From positions 474,184-538,183 of the forward strand of contig JAGYKJ010000006.1 in the NCBI GenBank assembly GCA_018401755.1: 64,000 bases of DNA. The letters are read 5' to 3'. A program made the position numbers and the translations under genes. Below the pieces are notes generated by a model, which ran no database searches, was not told the DNA's origin, and saw only the letters and a program-made list of their open reading frames with translations. Below are positions 20,195-30,591 of this stretch, piece after piece. The stretch's first letter is position 1. Every line of letters begins with the position of its first letter. Source of the DNA: Litorivicinus sp. Lineage in GTDB: Bacteria > Pseudomonadota > Gammaproteobacteria > Pseudomonadales > Litorivicinaceae.

Positions 20195-20650
20195 TTATGT
20201 ATTCCAGTTGGCTTTTGAACAGGCGAGCAATGCATCCCAATCATCAGGAGGGTGCCCAGATTTGAGCATTTTTTGAAAGACCATGTAAGGGTCGGTTTTG
20301 GCGCCGGATGAGCGCAAGGTGTTCTCGTCATTGACCCAAGCAAAGATGATGATCCGAGTCTTGGAATCAAAGCGAAAAAACAATCGAAAACGTCGACCGA
20401 TCTTGGCTCGACGCCAATGGCGAAACGTAGGTCCCATGGTGGTGCCTTGGCGGTATTCATCGCGATTAGGGTTGCGAGGGACCACTTCGAGAATCAGTGT
20501 CGCAAGCGTATTAAACAGTTTGACGTTGGCATTGGATTCGAAGGCCCTTGGATCTTGAGCCCTTGCACGCTGTACTGCTGCCGTCAATTTCTGTAGCTGC
20601 TCGATCAGGCAATCATGGAAAAGCAGAGTCCACCCGTTACGTTGAATCAA
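20195..20650 (-). CDS. yhaV: YhaV-family toxin ribonuclease
   Basis: NGWTLLFHDCLIEQLQKL..., NRDEYRQGTTMGPTFRHWRRAKIGRRFRLFFRFDSKTRIIIFAWVNDENTLR. Confidence 0.92.
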   Translation of the reverse strand: MIQRNGWTLLFHDCLIEQLQKLTAAVQRARAQDPRAFESNANVKLFNTLATLILEVVPRNPNRDEYRQGTTMGPTFRHWRRAKIGRRFRLFFRFDSKTRIIIFAWVNDENTLRSSGAKTDPYMVFQKMLKSGHPPDDWDALLACSKANWNT

Positions 20651-20967
20651 AGCACGACGTCGCCATCAATATCCGCGCTGAGCTCTACGCGCTTTCCAAG
20701 CGCTGCGAGCATGGAGCGTGCTAAGTCATCGGGCAGTGTGGTGATGTGTTGGCCGGCGCCAATATCTTTTTCCAGCAGAGCCAGAAAGCCTGTAATGGCC
20801 GGATCTTCGTGGTATTCCTCGTTTACGCGGGTGACGATGATGCTATCCCCTGTGAAATCAAAGGCGAGCTTTCCACCAGCATCCACGCCCAAAGCTTGAC
20901 GGATGGATTTGGGTATCGTGATCTGCCCCTTCGATGTCAGGGTCGCTATTTCGTGAATGGTGTGCAT
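20647..20967 (-). CDS. prlF: PrlF antitoxin (AbrB/SpoVT-like)
   Basis: ATLTSKGQITIPKSIRQALGVDAGGKLAFDFTGDSIIVTRV; 4-bp overlap with yhaV. Confidence 0.92.
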   Translation of the reverse strand: MHTIHEIATLTSKGQITIPKSIRQALGVDAGGKLAFDFTGDSIIVTRVNEEYHEDPAITGFLALLEKDIGAGQHITTLPDDLARSMLAALGKRVELSADIDGDVVL

Positions 20968-21051
20968 GACGGCTTCCTTAAAATTTAGGTCGAATGAAAT
21001 GTAAGGAATAATCCTTACTACGTCAAGACGCAGTTACAATGGTACCTATGT

Positions 21052-21510
21052 AGTGGTCAATAAAAACTGGACACCATTTTGAGTTGTTGTTCAGCTCATG
21101 CAGGAGCTAAACCCTATTGGCCTGATGCGGTCGCGTTCAATGGTAGTGCCCCAAAAGATAGCGACCGAGATCTTCCCGAGCTACCAGAACGCTCTCGTGA
21201 TCGAGTGATAGCTACGTTCTGGGCTGGCTCGCCCAAGCTTTCTCATCAGAAATCGATCGCTCATCCGGTCGAGAGGCAATCACACATCCTAACAATTTGT
21301 CGTCTCCTGATGTCTGGAGCCCGCTCGTTAAGGGGCAAAACGGCCACTAATTTTTGGGAATTGGTTTTACCAACAATTTTGCCCAAAACTTGCACGACTG
21401 GAATTTTTAAAATATTGATAAGATTGACATAAATGGCGCGCCCGAGAGAGTTCGAACCTCTGACCTTTGCCTCCGAAGGGTAACGCTCTACCGGGTTGGC
21501 GTACGGGGTG
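21052..21510. repeat. Diverged direct repeat, copy 1 (ends in degenerate tRNA-Arg)
   Basis: agtggtcaataaaaactgg...gttgttcagctcatg...ggcgcgcccgagag...; alignable along its length by eye with 24608..25080, same order and orientation. Confidence 0.8.
21434..21510 (-). pseudogene. Degenerate tRNA-Arg copy
   Basis: tggcgcgcccgagagagttcgaacctctgacctttgcctccgaagggtaacgctctaccgggttggcgtacggggtg; 3' half matches tRNA-Arg at 25004..25080, acceptor 5' strand and D-arm degenerate, anticodon changed. Confidence 0.82.
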
Positions 21511-21589
21511 ATTAATCATCGCATGAGGTCCGTTAAAACGGGGTTACGCTCATGGAGCCACACATTTGTGAGGTTCTTGTAAAACACGC

Positions 21590-21904
21590 TCACTGAGGGG
21601 CGACTTCGTGCTTCACTGCTTTGAGGTCGATGTTAAGCGCACGTAAAACGCGTAGGATCGTGTCAAAGCGCGGTTTGGATCCGGCTGATAACGCTTTGTA
21701 TAGGCTCTCTCGGCCAAGCCCGGAATCGTTAGCAATCTGAGTCATGCCGCGCGCCTTTGCAACATGCCCAATCGCGCGGATCAGTTCGTCACTGTCACCG
21801 TCTTCTAAAACCATTGATAAATATCCAGCGATATCGGCTTCGTCGCGCAGCTGGGACGCGATGTCGAACTCAGACAGGGTGGCGACATTGATTGGTTTAC
21901 TCAT
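21590..21904 (-). CDS. HigA-like addiction-module antidote (HTH, putative addiction module antidote family)
   Basis: EFDIASQLRDEADIAGYLSMVLEDGDSDELIRAIGHVAKARGMTQIANDSGLGRESLYKALSAGSKPRFDTILRVLRALNIDL. Confidence 0.9.
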   Translation of the reverse strand: MSKPINVATLSEFDIASQLRDEADIAGYLSMVLEDGDSDELIRAIGHVAKARGMTQIANDSGLGRESLYKALSAGSKPRFDTILRVLRALNIDLKAVKHEVAPQ

Positions 21905-21907
21905 TCT

Positions 21908-22204
21908 CTATTTCTCCAGCAGCTTTGCGAGGCGTTTGGCTTTTTGAATGTCTTTAGCTTGGGTGGATTTATCTCCGCCGCCGAGCATGACAATCAGCGT
22001 GTCACCCTGCATTGTGTAATACATGCGCCAACCTGGCCCAAAGAATTCCCGCATTTCATTCACGTTTTCGCCAACAGGCGTTACATCTCCCAGATTGCCT
22101 CGGCTCGCCTTCTCGATTCGTCGAGCCAAGCGGATTCGTGTTGGACTGTCTTTTAACCCATTCAGCCAGTCATCGAATTCTTGCAGGGTTTTTACAACAA
22201 TCAT
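21908..22204 (-). CDS. RelE/HigB-like toxin (phage-derived Gp49-like / addiction module killer family)
   Basis: TLQEFDDWLNGLKDSPTRIRLARRIEKASRGNLGDVTPVGENVNEMREFFGPGWRMYYTMQGDTLIVMLGGGDKSTQAKDIQKAKRLA. Confidence 0.9.
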   Translation of the reverse strand: MIVVKTLQEFDDWLNGLKDSPTRIRLARRIEKASRGNLGDVTPVGENVNEMREFFGPGWRMYYTMQGDTLIVMLGGGDKSTQAKDIQKAKRLAKLLEK

Positions 22205-22556
22205 TGTTGAACTGTATCCTTATGGATACGTACTGGCAACTTGAAATCACTAAATCCCGAATTTCTAGCGTCACCCTCAACGTTTGCAGAGGTTTAGAGA
22301 TGAGGCTTGCGATAAGACGCAGTCTGAGCACCATGAAGGTGGCAATCGATTCAGGGGAGCTGTATCAATTTGGAAGTATCAAGGAGTGAATCGCCCCCGG
22401 TTTTCAGGAGGCTTCATTACTCGAGAAGATGGAGTTATGGAAACAGGAAACCCTTTACTTCGGAGATCCGTAAATGGTTAGCGGACGCGGATCCTCATGT
22501 CCGGAGCCCGCTCTATCTGGACGACCTCCGCTGTATAAGTCCGGAGACTGGTTTCC

Positions 22557-23790
22557 TTATAGCTCGTTGACGATTGGAAGCGTCTTTAGATGTGCGTCGA
22601 TAGTTTCAACAACATCTGAATGTATCGGCAGATGCGCCTTCTCCTCGTTCCACCGCTCCATGAAGATGGAAACGGTCTCCTGAGCCGTGCTCGAGACAAG
22701 CTTCGGTGGCAGAGCGGCCTTGGCAGCAAGGTGGTCAAGCTCGTCTTTATTCAACTCGTCAAAGCGCTTTGTGCGGCTGAAATTCAGGGCCGCCTGATCT
22801 CCGATGATGTAAGGGATTGTCGACACAAAATCGTAGGCAGGAGAGAGCCGGGGATGTCGTCCATCCGGATAGATCAGCGACCAATTTTTGAGGTGCATAT
22901 CACCGTTGCCGATCATCGTGTTGAAAATCAGGCGACGGATAAATTCTGCAACGTCCCTTGATTCCGTCTCAGAGGCAATGACTTGCGCAATGTTTGCTGA
23001 GCTTGCATTTTTATACTTCCGATCAGCAAAGACGCCATAGACCTGTGCAAAGTCTTCGATATGGATACGTTCTGCATCTTGCGCCCGGTCGAAGCGTTCA
23101 ATGACGAAGGCCTTGGCGCCTAGCCGATCAACACCAGGGGGGAGATTCCGGATGGAGGTCACATCAACGAGATCGATGGCAGGCACAGAAATTCCGACCA
23201 TGCGCGCCAGCGTCATCATCGAGAACTCGTTTTCGGGGACACCGCGATACTCATTAGACGGGAGCTTTACGATCCAGTCGCCTCCGACTCCGCGTACCGG
23301 AATGGTGAGGCCACCGCTTGTATCGGTGATGGCAGAAAATTTCATCTGTACGCCAGCGAGAGAAAAGCGCATGGCGTTTTCGTGAACGTCCGGGCTCTCG
23401 CCATCGTCCAGGTCGGTATCATCGAGGAGTGGCCAGGCTTCTCCATCGGCCGGTTCGACCGTTACTGCCCCTGGCAGATCGCGCCCCAAGACCCACATGA
23501 TGAAAAACTCTCTATCAGCGTGAACTTTGGCCTTCTCCGCGAGGTATTTCCGCAAATATCCCTCCGGCAGGAGGTTGGAGAAGAAGGGCATCAGCTTCAT
23601 CTGATACGCCCTGTGGTCCGTGATCAGGTCACCATGGATGTCTTTGAAGCTAAGGCTCAGGGTGCTCCGGTTGAGGATCGTTGACATAGCCGTCGGTAAA
23701 AGCAAAGACGGTCCTCTCGCCACCCAAGTAAGTCACCGTTCCAATCAATTGGCCGTGCAGTTTCACGTTGAGGGTGGAAACGTCAGGCAT
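22557..23790 (-). pseudogene. hipA: HipA-family Ser/Thr kinase toxin, frameshifted near 23672-23679
   Basis: Downstream frame: NRSTLSLSFKD...FSNLLPEG..., GVQMKFSA..., VERFDR, NGDMHLKNWSLIY. Upstream frame from ATG at 23790: MPDVSTLNVKLHGQLIGTVTYLGGERTVFAFTDGYVNDP; joined by one extra C. Confidence 0.88.
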
Positions 23791-24379
23791 CGTCGTCCTC
23801 ATCGAGTGAATAGGCCGGTCTCACGCGTTCGTCACTATGTGCAAGCTCCGTGCTTTGGGCGAGCTCCTTACTTAGATTTCGCATGAGGTCTTGGCTGCGG
23901 CTGAGTGCCTCCGGTTGCGTTAGTGGCTCTTTAATTTTTTCCAACGCCTGACGGAGCCGCTTTAAAGATTCCGGCGCTGCAAACTGCACCTGGAAGCGCT
24001 GAAGATCGGCGAAGCTCTTCTGCAGCCTCTTTACGGCGTCGAGAGCGGGTGACTCCATCTGCAGAATTCGTAAGCGTTCTGAAATGCGGTTCCATTCTTT
24101 AACGGCTTGCCCCAAAGCCTTCGAATCTTGGCCGCTCGTCTGCTTTGAGATCATTCGCACCGCAGGCAAAGCCTTGCGCGGTACAAGCGCAAGTTCCATC
24201 TCAAGTGCATGCGCAAGGGCGAGGAGACTGGTCGCGCGCGGATCGACAGAGCTCGCCTCGATACGCGAGATTTGGGCCTGCGGCACGCCAGAGAGATCGC
24301 TCAACTCGCGTTGGCTGATGCCTTTGGCAAGCCTTGCCTTCCTCAGATTCGCGGCTATTTCCTGGGCGCGATAGCTCAT
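23783..24379 (-). CDS. hipB: HipB-like Xre-family antitoxin with long C-terminal extension
   Basis: LRKARLAKGISQRELSDLSGVPQAQISRIEASSVDPRATSLLALAHAL; 8-bp overlap with hipA start. Confidence 0.88.
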   Translation of the reverse strand: MSYRAQEIAANLRKARLAKGISQRELSDLSGVPQAQISRIEASSVDPRATSLLALAHALEMELALVPRKALPAVRMISKQTSGQDSKALGQAVKEWNRISERLRILQMESPALDAVKRLQKSFADLQRFQVQFAAPESLKRLRQALEKIKEPLTQPEALSRSQDLMRNLSKELAQSTELAHSDERVRPAYSLDEDDDA

Positions 24380-24607
24380 ATCAATGTCTTTTTCTGCATC
24401 AAAACATTATTTTAATGTATTTTAAGATATCAATTTCTAAGAATTTTTCAATATTGATGTCGTTTGCGCCATCTTAATTAGCACGTGATGCAGTAATCAA
24501 CATCGACATGTAGATCTCCATCATACCATCGAGTCTGATAATCGCATTTGCTGTGGCGAATGAGAGTTTCCCCAATTCCCAAAGGAGTGGGGGGTCTCAG
24601 CGTCTAT

Positions 24608-25080
<473 letters not shown>

Positions 25081-25299
25081 GTGGGACCCGGAATTTTACA
25101 CGCTTTAAGTCCCAGACAAAGCGGTTTCCGTTGATTTGCCCGGAATTTGTGCAGCAAGTGGTGGATGAGGATCTCCATACCCGAGCGCCAGCCCCGGTCT
25201 GGTTCCTGTTCGCTGCTTGGTTCTTGATCTGCCGTTCCGTGCAGAGCGTGATTCCCTGTAAGCTATTGATCTCAGTCATTGATACGAAGGAAGACGACC

Positions 25300-25590
25300 A
25301 TGTCGAAGGCCTATTGGGTAAGTAGTTATCGCGCCATTCATGATCCGGAAAAGCTGGCGGCCTACGCTGCATTGGCAGGTCCCGCGATTCAGGCGAAGGG
25401 TGGCGAGTTTTTAGCCCGTGGGACTGCCCATTACGCATCGGGCATTGGGCTTATCGAGCGCACTGTGATTGTTCAGTGGCCAGATTTGGCAGCTGCCGAA
25501 GGTGCCTATCACTCACCAGAATACCAGACTGCCTTGGCTGCCTTGGCAGACGGTGTGGAACGGGATTTTCGCATCATCGAAGGCGTGTAA
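25300..25590 (+). CDS. DUF1330 family protein
   Basis: MSKAYWVSSYRAIHDPEKLAAYAALAGPAIQAKGGEFLARG...ERTVIVQWPDLAAAEGAYHSPEYQ. Confidence 0.9.
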   Translation: MSKAYWVSSYRAIHDPEKLAAYAALAGPAIQAKGGEFLARGTAHYASGIGLIERTVIVQWPDLAAAEGAYHSPEYQTALAALADGVERDFRIIEGV

Positions 25591-25675
25591 TGCACGTCTA
25601 TGCGAAGGGCTGGAGTCCACTCCGTGCGCCGCGTATACTCCCGACTCACATTTTTGAACGGCAATGAGGCGATCT

Positions 25676-26086
25676 ATGAACCGTGTACTCGTGTTTTTCT
25701 CGGCATTCGCCATGGCAACCCTGGGATGGGCAGCTGTATCTTCGCAGGACGCGGTCTTTGAGCGACTCAAGTCCCCTGCATCTGTGTGTGTGAAGGGTGA
25801 TCCCTGTGCGGATGCAGTTGGCCAAGCCGGCCCTGTGGTTGCTGCGGCACGCTCTGGTGAGCAGGTCTATAACGGCGCCTGTGCTGCTTGCCATAATAGT
25901 GGTGCGGCCGGCGCTCCAAAGCTTGGGGATACTGCTGGCTGGGCCGATCGGCTGCCTAAAGGCAATGAAACCCTCGTGCGTCATGTGGTCGAAGGCTACA
26001 ACGCGATGCCTGCCAAAGGACTCTGCATGGATTGCAGCGATGCTGAACTGGCCGATGCTGTGGCCTATATGATTCAGGGGCTGTAA
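25676..26086 (+). CDS. Cytochrome c5 family protein
   Basis: Signal peptide; GEQVYNGACAACHNSGAAGAPKLGD..., MPAKGLCMDCSDAELADAVAYM. Confidence 0.88.
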   Translation: MNRVLVFFSAFAMATLGWAAVSSQDAVFERLKSPASVCVKGDPCADAVGQAGPVVAAARSGEQVYNGACAACHNSGAAGAPKLGDTAGWADRLPKGNETLVRHVVEGYNAMPAKGLCMDCSDAELADAVAYMIQGL

Positions 26087-26095
26087 GTCACACTC

Positions 26096-27119
26096 TTAGG
26101 GCTGGTCCCGCGTGGGATCAGCCTGTAATTCCCTCGAAAGACACGCCTCGAGTAACCCAAGACGATCTGCGATCTGCGCCTCCGGCAGTGGAGTCAAGGT
26201 TCGCGCAGGGATCCCGTGCCACGCGCGGCTCGCCTGCAGCAAGCACGGCACGTTCGCGCGCACTGTCACTTCCATTGGAATACAGGGCAAGATCACAGCC
26301 GGCATCCAGTGCTGCGATCACGCGCGCTTCAATCGATCCCTCCAATGCGCCCATGGTGAGGCAATCTGAAATCAAGAGACTGTCTGGACAGATCGACCGG
26401 ATGCGTGCAATCGCTTTGTCATTGACCGTCACAGGCTGCGGGCCGAGTTCAGGCAAGGTGACATGCGCGGTCATCGCAAACCGACTCTGGATCACCTGAA
26501 AGGGGAGCCAATCCTCAGCGTCGAGAATCGCCAGGGGGGTTTCAATCACCGGGCAGGTCAGGTGACTATCGGCAGTCACTCGCCCCATTCCTGGTAAATG
26601 TTTCATCACGCCGGATACCCCTGTGGTCTGCAGGCCGTCCAGAAATGCCAGCGCCAGTGGGATGACCTCCGCCGGGGTTGTGCCAAAGGCGCGATCACCA
26701 ATCACTGGATCTGCCCCATCGATTGCCAGATCCAAACAGGGTGCGCAGGTATGAGTAATCCCGAGACTTGCCAACTGATGCCCGATCACTTGACCCAATG
26801 CGTGCGCTAAGGTCAGGCCCTCAAACGCATTGCGGCGCCAGCGTTGTCCAATGGTCAAAGGGCTGGGTAAGGCCGGCCAATGGGGTGGCCCAAGGCGTTG
26901 TACCCGTCCACCTTCTTGATCAATGAAGATCGGACAGTCGCGTCCTGCAAGCTGTACAAGAGTATCAGTCAGGGCAGAGACTTGGTCGGGTGAGGTGATA
27001 TTGCGTCGAAATACAATGAATCCATAGGGCTGAAGCCGCTCGATCCAGTCGCATTCTGACGCGGAGAGTGTGGGTCCAGAGAGCCCGATAATGATGGGTC
27101 GATAGACGCTGTGACTCAT
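26096..27119 (-). CDS. nagZ: Beta-N-acetylhexosaminidase NagZ (probable frameshift near 26230-26262)
   Basis: IGLSGPTLSASECDWIERLQPYGFIVFRRNITSP..., FIDQEGGRVQRL, MKHLPGMGRVTADSH; C-terminus more natural in the frame reading LQASRAWHGIPARTLTPLPEAQIADRLGLLEACL. Confidence 0.88.
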
Positions 27120-29155
27120 GCCGCAGATCCTTTTAACAGTGCGCGTAACGAATCTAGAGTGGCTTGTCCTCGGGCTTTGACCTCGTCTGGGTCTTGGGCA
27201 TCCCGCCCATGCCATTGAATGTGTTCGCTCGGTAACTCGTCTAAGAATCGGCTGGGCGTGGTTTCGAAGGTGTCTCCATATTGCTTTCGACGTTTGGCAT
27301 AGGTGATGTGTAAATGTTGCTGAGCTCGGGTAATCCCGACATACATCAGGCGACGTTCTTCTTCGATGGTCTCAGCCTCAATGGAGTTTCGGTGTGGGAG
27401 GATGTCTTCTTCGACGCCCATTAAAAAAACCTCTGGGAATTCCAAGCCCTTCGCAGCATGCAAGGTGGCTAACTGCACACGATCGGATTGATCTTCTTCC
27501 TCTTCGCGATCCAATAAGTCACGCAGCACCAATTTGCGAATAGCGGCTTCGACCGCTGTCTCATCGGCAAGCTCATCTGAATCCTCAGGATTGGTGAGAT
27601 CTTTCTGCAGGGCTGCAATGAGTTGTTCGACATTGGCCCAACGCCGCTCTGCCATGGCTTCCGTCGCGCTGGTGGTCGAGAGCCAGCCTCGGTAATCAAT
27701 GGTCTCAATCAATTCCCGGATCGCGGCAATGCCATCACCCTCGACGAGGGCGCGCCGGCACCCATCGATCATTGTATGAAACTGCATCAGCCGGCGCACC
27801 ACATCGGGTTCCAGATCCGCATGTAAGCCAATCTCAGCCATCGCCAGAAACATCGGACAACCACGGCGCTGTGCGTGACTGCCTAGGGCTTCCAAGGTGG
27901 CAGGCCCCAAGCGACGTTTGGGGACATTTAAAATCCGTAACAGTGCATTGTCGTCATCGGGATTGATGAGAAGACGCAAATACGCCATCAGATCGCGGAT
28001 CTCTGAGCGTGCAAAAAAACTGGTCCCACCACTCATCTTGTAGGGAATCCGAAACTGTTGAAGTTTGAACTCCAGGACACGCGATTGATGGTTACTGCGA
28101 TAGAGCACAGCGAACTCAGCAAAGCGTCTGCCACCGTTGAGCTTACGCTCTAAGATCCGGCTCGCAATCCGTTCTGCTTCATCGTCGTCAGACAGGCACG
28201 GCAGGATCTCAATCCGCTCTCCATAGCCCTTGTCGCTCCAGAGTTGTTTCTCAAATAGGTGCGGGTTATGGCTGATGAGGTGGTTAGCGCTCTCCAAAAT
28301 GACACGTGTTGAGCGATAGTTTTGCTCGAGTTTGATGACCTTCAGGGTCGCGTAATCCTGATGTAATTCGGCGAGATTCTCTGGCCGAGCACCGCGCCAT
28401 GCATAAATTGATTGATCGTCATCGCCGACAATGGTGAGTGCTCCGGAGAGCGCTGTGAGTTGTTTCACGAGGGCATACTGGATTCGGTTGGTATCCTGAT
28501 ATTCATCGACCAATAGATACCGAATCCGGCCACGCCAACGATCTAAGGTCTCGGGATGTGCCTGAAACAGTTGCACAGGTAGACCAATCAGATCATCAAA
28601 GTCCACCGCGTTACAGGCGCGCAAGTAGCGGGTGTATTCACGATATGCCGAGGCTGCGAGCACATCCTCGGCAGTGTCTGCGAGCTGTGCGGCCTGCTCC
28701 GGTGTGATGCCTTCGTTTTTGTAGTCGGATATTCGCCCTTGTATCCGTTGCACCACATCACGGTCATCCACATGCTCACGACTTAACAGTTCCGCCAAGG
28801 CTTGGCGGGCATCCTCGGGATCCAAAATGGAGAACCCGGACTTTAATCCCAGTTGACTGGCTTCACGCCGGATCACATTGAGACCGAAGGTGTGGAAGGT
28901 TGAGACGGTTAGCCCGCGTAAGCGATCGGCTGGCGCCACCTGACTGATGCGTTCGCGCATTTCTCGGGCGGCTTTATTGGTAAAGGTGACCGCCGTGATC
29001 TGACGCGCCGGAATCCCAGCCTCTGCAATTAGCCAGGCAATTTTATGCGTGATGACACTGGTTTTGCCGCTGCCAGCGCCGGCAAGCACCAGTAAGGGGG
29101 ACCCCAAATGTGTGATGGCATCGCGTTGACGTGGATTGAAACGGGTTAGGTCCAA
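27116..29155 (-). CDS. rep: ATP-dependent DNA helicase Rep
   Basis: LNPRQ-type N-terminus (FNPRQRDAITHLGSPLLVLAGAGSGKTSVITHKIAWLI), TFTNKAAREMRER, VDEYQDTNRIQY, GDDDQSIYAWRGA. Confidence 0.95.
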   Translation of the reverse strand: MDLTRFNPRQRDAITHLGSPLLVLAGAGSGKTSVITHKIAWLIAEAGIPARQITAVTFTNKAAREMRERISQVAPADRLRGLTVSTFHTFGLNVIRREASQLGLKSGFSILDPEDARQALAELLSREHVDDRDVVQRIQGRISDYKNEGITPEQAAQLADTAEDVLAASAYREYTRYLRACNAVDFDDLIGLPVQLFQAHPETLDRWRGRIRYLLVDEYQDTNRIQYALVKQLTALSGALTIVGDDDQSIYAWRGARPENLAELHQDYATLKVIKLEQNYRSTRVILESANHLISHNPHLFEKQLWSDKGYGERIEILPCLSDDDEAERIASRILERKLNGGRRFAEFAVLYRSNHQSRVLEFKLQQFRIPYKMSGGTSFFARSEIRDLMAYLRLLINPDDDNALLRILNVPKRRLGPATLEALGSHAQRRGCPMFLAMAEIGLHADLEPDVVRRLMQFHTMIDGCRRALVEGDGIAAIRELIETIDYRGWLSTTSATEAMAERRWANVEQLIAALQKDLTNPEDSDELADETAVEAAIRKLVLRDLLDREEEEDQSDRVQLATLHAAKGLEFPEVFLMGVEEDILPHRNSIEAETIEEERRLMYVGITRAQQHLHITYAKRRKQYGDTFETTPSRFLDELPSEHIQWHGRDAQDPDEVKARGQATLDSLRALLKGSAA

Positions 29156-29202
29156 GAGGGCTCCTTCAGTACCCTAAAAGTGTATCAGGTTCTGTGGACT
29201 GG

Positions 29203-30591
29203 TCAGTTGAACCAGCCGCTCAACCACCACTGTCGATCGATGGCATCTTGATAAACCCAAGCATGACGATGATCCTCAGTCCGCGTGATCCAATATTGTC
29301 GTCGTGCCGGTTGTCCATCCCACCAGCCGGTTTCTAAACGTTCTGGTCCGCAGAGGAGTTGATGACCCTGTGGTGTTGCACCGCTCCCCAGGCGTTCCGG
29401 GGGGTGTACGATCCATAGGGGACGCTCAGGTAGCCTCTGGGGTAGGGCCGTCTCGGAAGGGCTGAGCCCATATCGATTGGCGTGTTCCGGTCTGGGATCC
29501 TGCACCCGAGTGGGCCACTGGATGCAGTCTGGCCCCAATCGCGCCATCAAGCGATGCCGCCAGGCTTGGCTTGGCCGCGCCTGAAACAAATCTAAGGCAT
29601 CTGGGGTGTGACGGCTGAGGCGGTCGATGTGCAAACACATTGCATAGACTGCAGACGGTAAGCGCCAGCGCTCCAACGTCAGCCAGGTGGGATCCGTCAA
29701 GGTCTCCAGGCCACTCTCTGGTTGATTCAATTGCACCAGGAGTGTGTGGGTATGCCGTGATGCATCAGTGATCCGCCAGCACAGTTGATCCGTGGCGGAT
29801 TGACGCAGACGCAACCATTGGCAGGCCTCTTGAAGCAGCCGACGCATTGGAAAGCGCATCATTTCTTGGGTCACTAAACCGGGATCAAAGGCCAGCGTAC
29901 GTTGGAAGACTGGTGGCGGCTTGAACCAGTTGAGTGGCCGCAGCTGTTGCCCTGTCAGCGCGTGAAGCAGGGTGTCGAGCTCCTTCGGAAACCGACGGAG
30001 ACGATCCCGTTGCGGGAGTGCGAGGAGATCTCCGATGGTGACCAAACCCATGCGTTGCATGCGGGTGTGTTGTGCGGCCTCAATGGGTAGCGCCCGCACT
30101 GGACAGGCCTGCAGTGTTTGCCAATAGTCATTTGGATCCGGACACAGGTCCTCGGCCAAAAACAGAGCAGCCATCTCTGGGGAGAGCCCGCTGGCAATGC
30201 GGATCGGCCGCTGTACCTGACGATGTGTTGCCTTGAGTTGTTCTAAAATTCTTGAGACCTCTCCGAAGAGACGCTGACTGGCAGCAATTTCCAAGCACAG
30301 CCCACCGTGTTGAATCGCCACCTGATCGCTGTAGCGATAGGCCCAGTGCGCCCAGTGATGCAACCATTGCCGCTCCAAATCAGGACGCTGCACCTGAGTG
30401 TGTACGCTGGGGCAGAGGCTATGCGCCAGTGACAGCGTCATGCCTGGGTAGAGTCCATTTGCAAGCGCTTGGGTGTTTGCTGCGACGACTCGCTGGCCGG
30501 CATAGACCACGGTGGCTACCCCGTCCTGTGGGATTTCCAACACCTCCAAGGCGAGTGCTGGGAAGACCAATTTGGCAAACACGGCTGTCAT
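29203..30591 (-). CDS. imuB: Y-family polymerase-like mutasome protein ImuB
   Basis: MTAVFAKLVFPALALEVLEIPQDGVATVVYAGQRVVAANTQALANGLYPGMTLSLAHSLCPSVH..., SQRLFG; overlaps imuA stop. Confidence 0.88.
   Translation of the reverse strand: MTAVFAKLVFPALALEVLEIPQDGVATVVYAGQRVVAANTQALANGLYPGMTLSLAHSLCPSVHTQVQRPDLERQWLHHWAHWAYRYSDQVAIQHGGLCLEIAASQRLFGEVSRILEQLKATHRQVQRPIRIASGLSPEMAALFLAEDLCPDPNDYWQTLQACPVRALPIEAAQHTRMQRMGLVTIGDLLALPQRDRLRRFPKELDTLLHALTGQQLRPLNWFKPPPVFQRTLAFDPGLVTQEMMRFPMRRLLQEACQWLRLRQSATDQLCWRITDASRHTHTLLVQLNQPESGLETLTDPTWLTLERWRLPSAVYAMCLHIDRLSRHTPDALDLFQARPSQAWRHRLMARLGPDCIQWPTRVQDPRPEHANRYGLSPSETALPQRLPERPLWIVHPPERLGSGATPQGHQLLCGPERLETGWWDGQPARRQYWITRTEDHRHAWVYQDAIDRQWWLSGWFN

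Noticed and set aside
21286-21340. Possible integron attC-like sequence (cctaac...cgttaagg) near TA cassettes
   Set aside because: Does not satisfy RYYYAAC/GTTRRRY core sites in proper spacing and the homologous copy at ~24850 lacks them; no intI in the window
21052-21432. Supplied ORF 21079..21432 (117 aa) and IS-like terminal motif agtggtcaataaaaactggacacc
   Set aside because: ORF is not maintained in the homologous repeat copy at 24608; no transposase domain recognised, so I call it only a repeat
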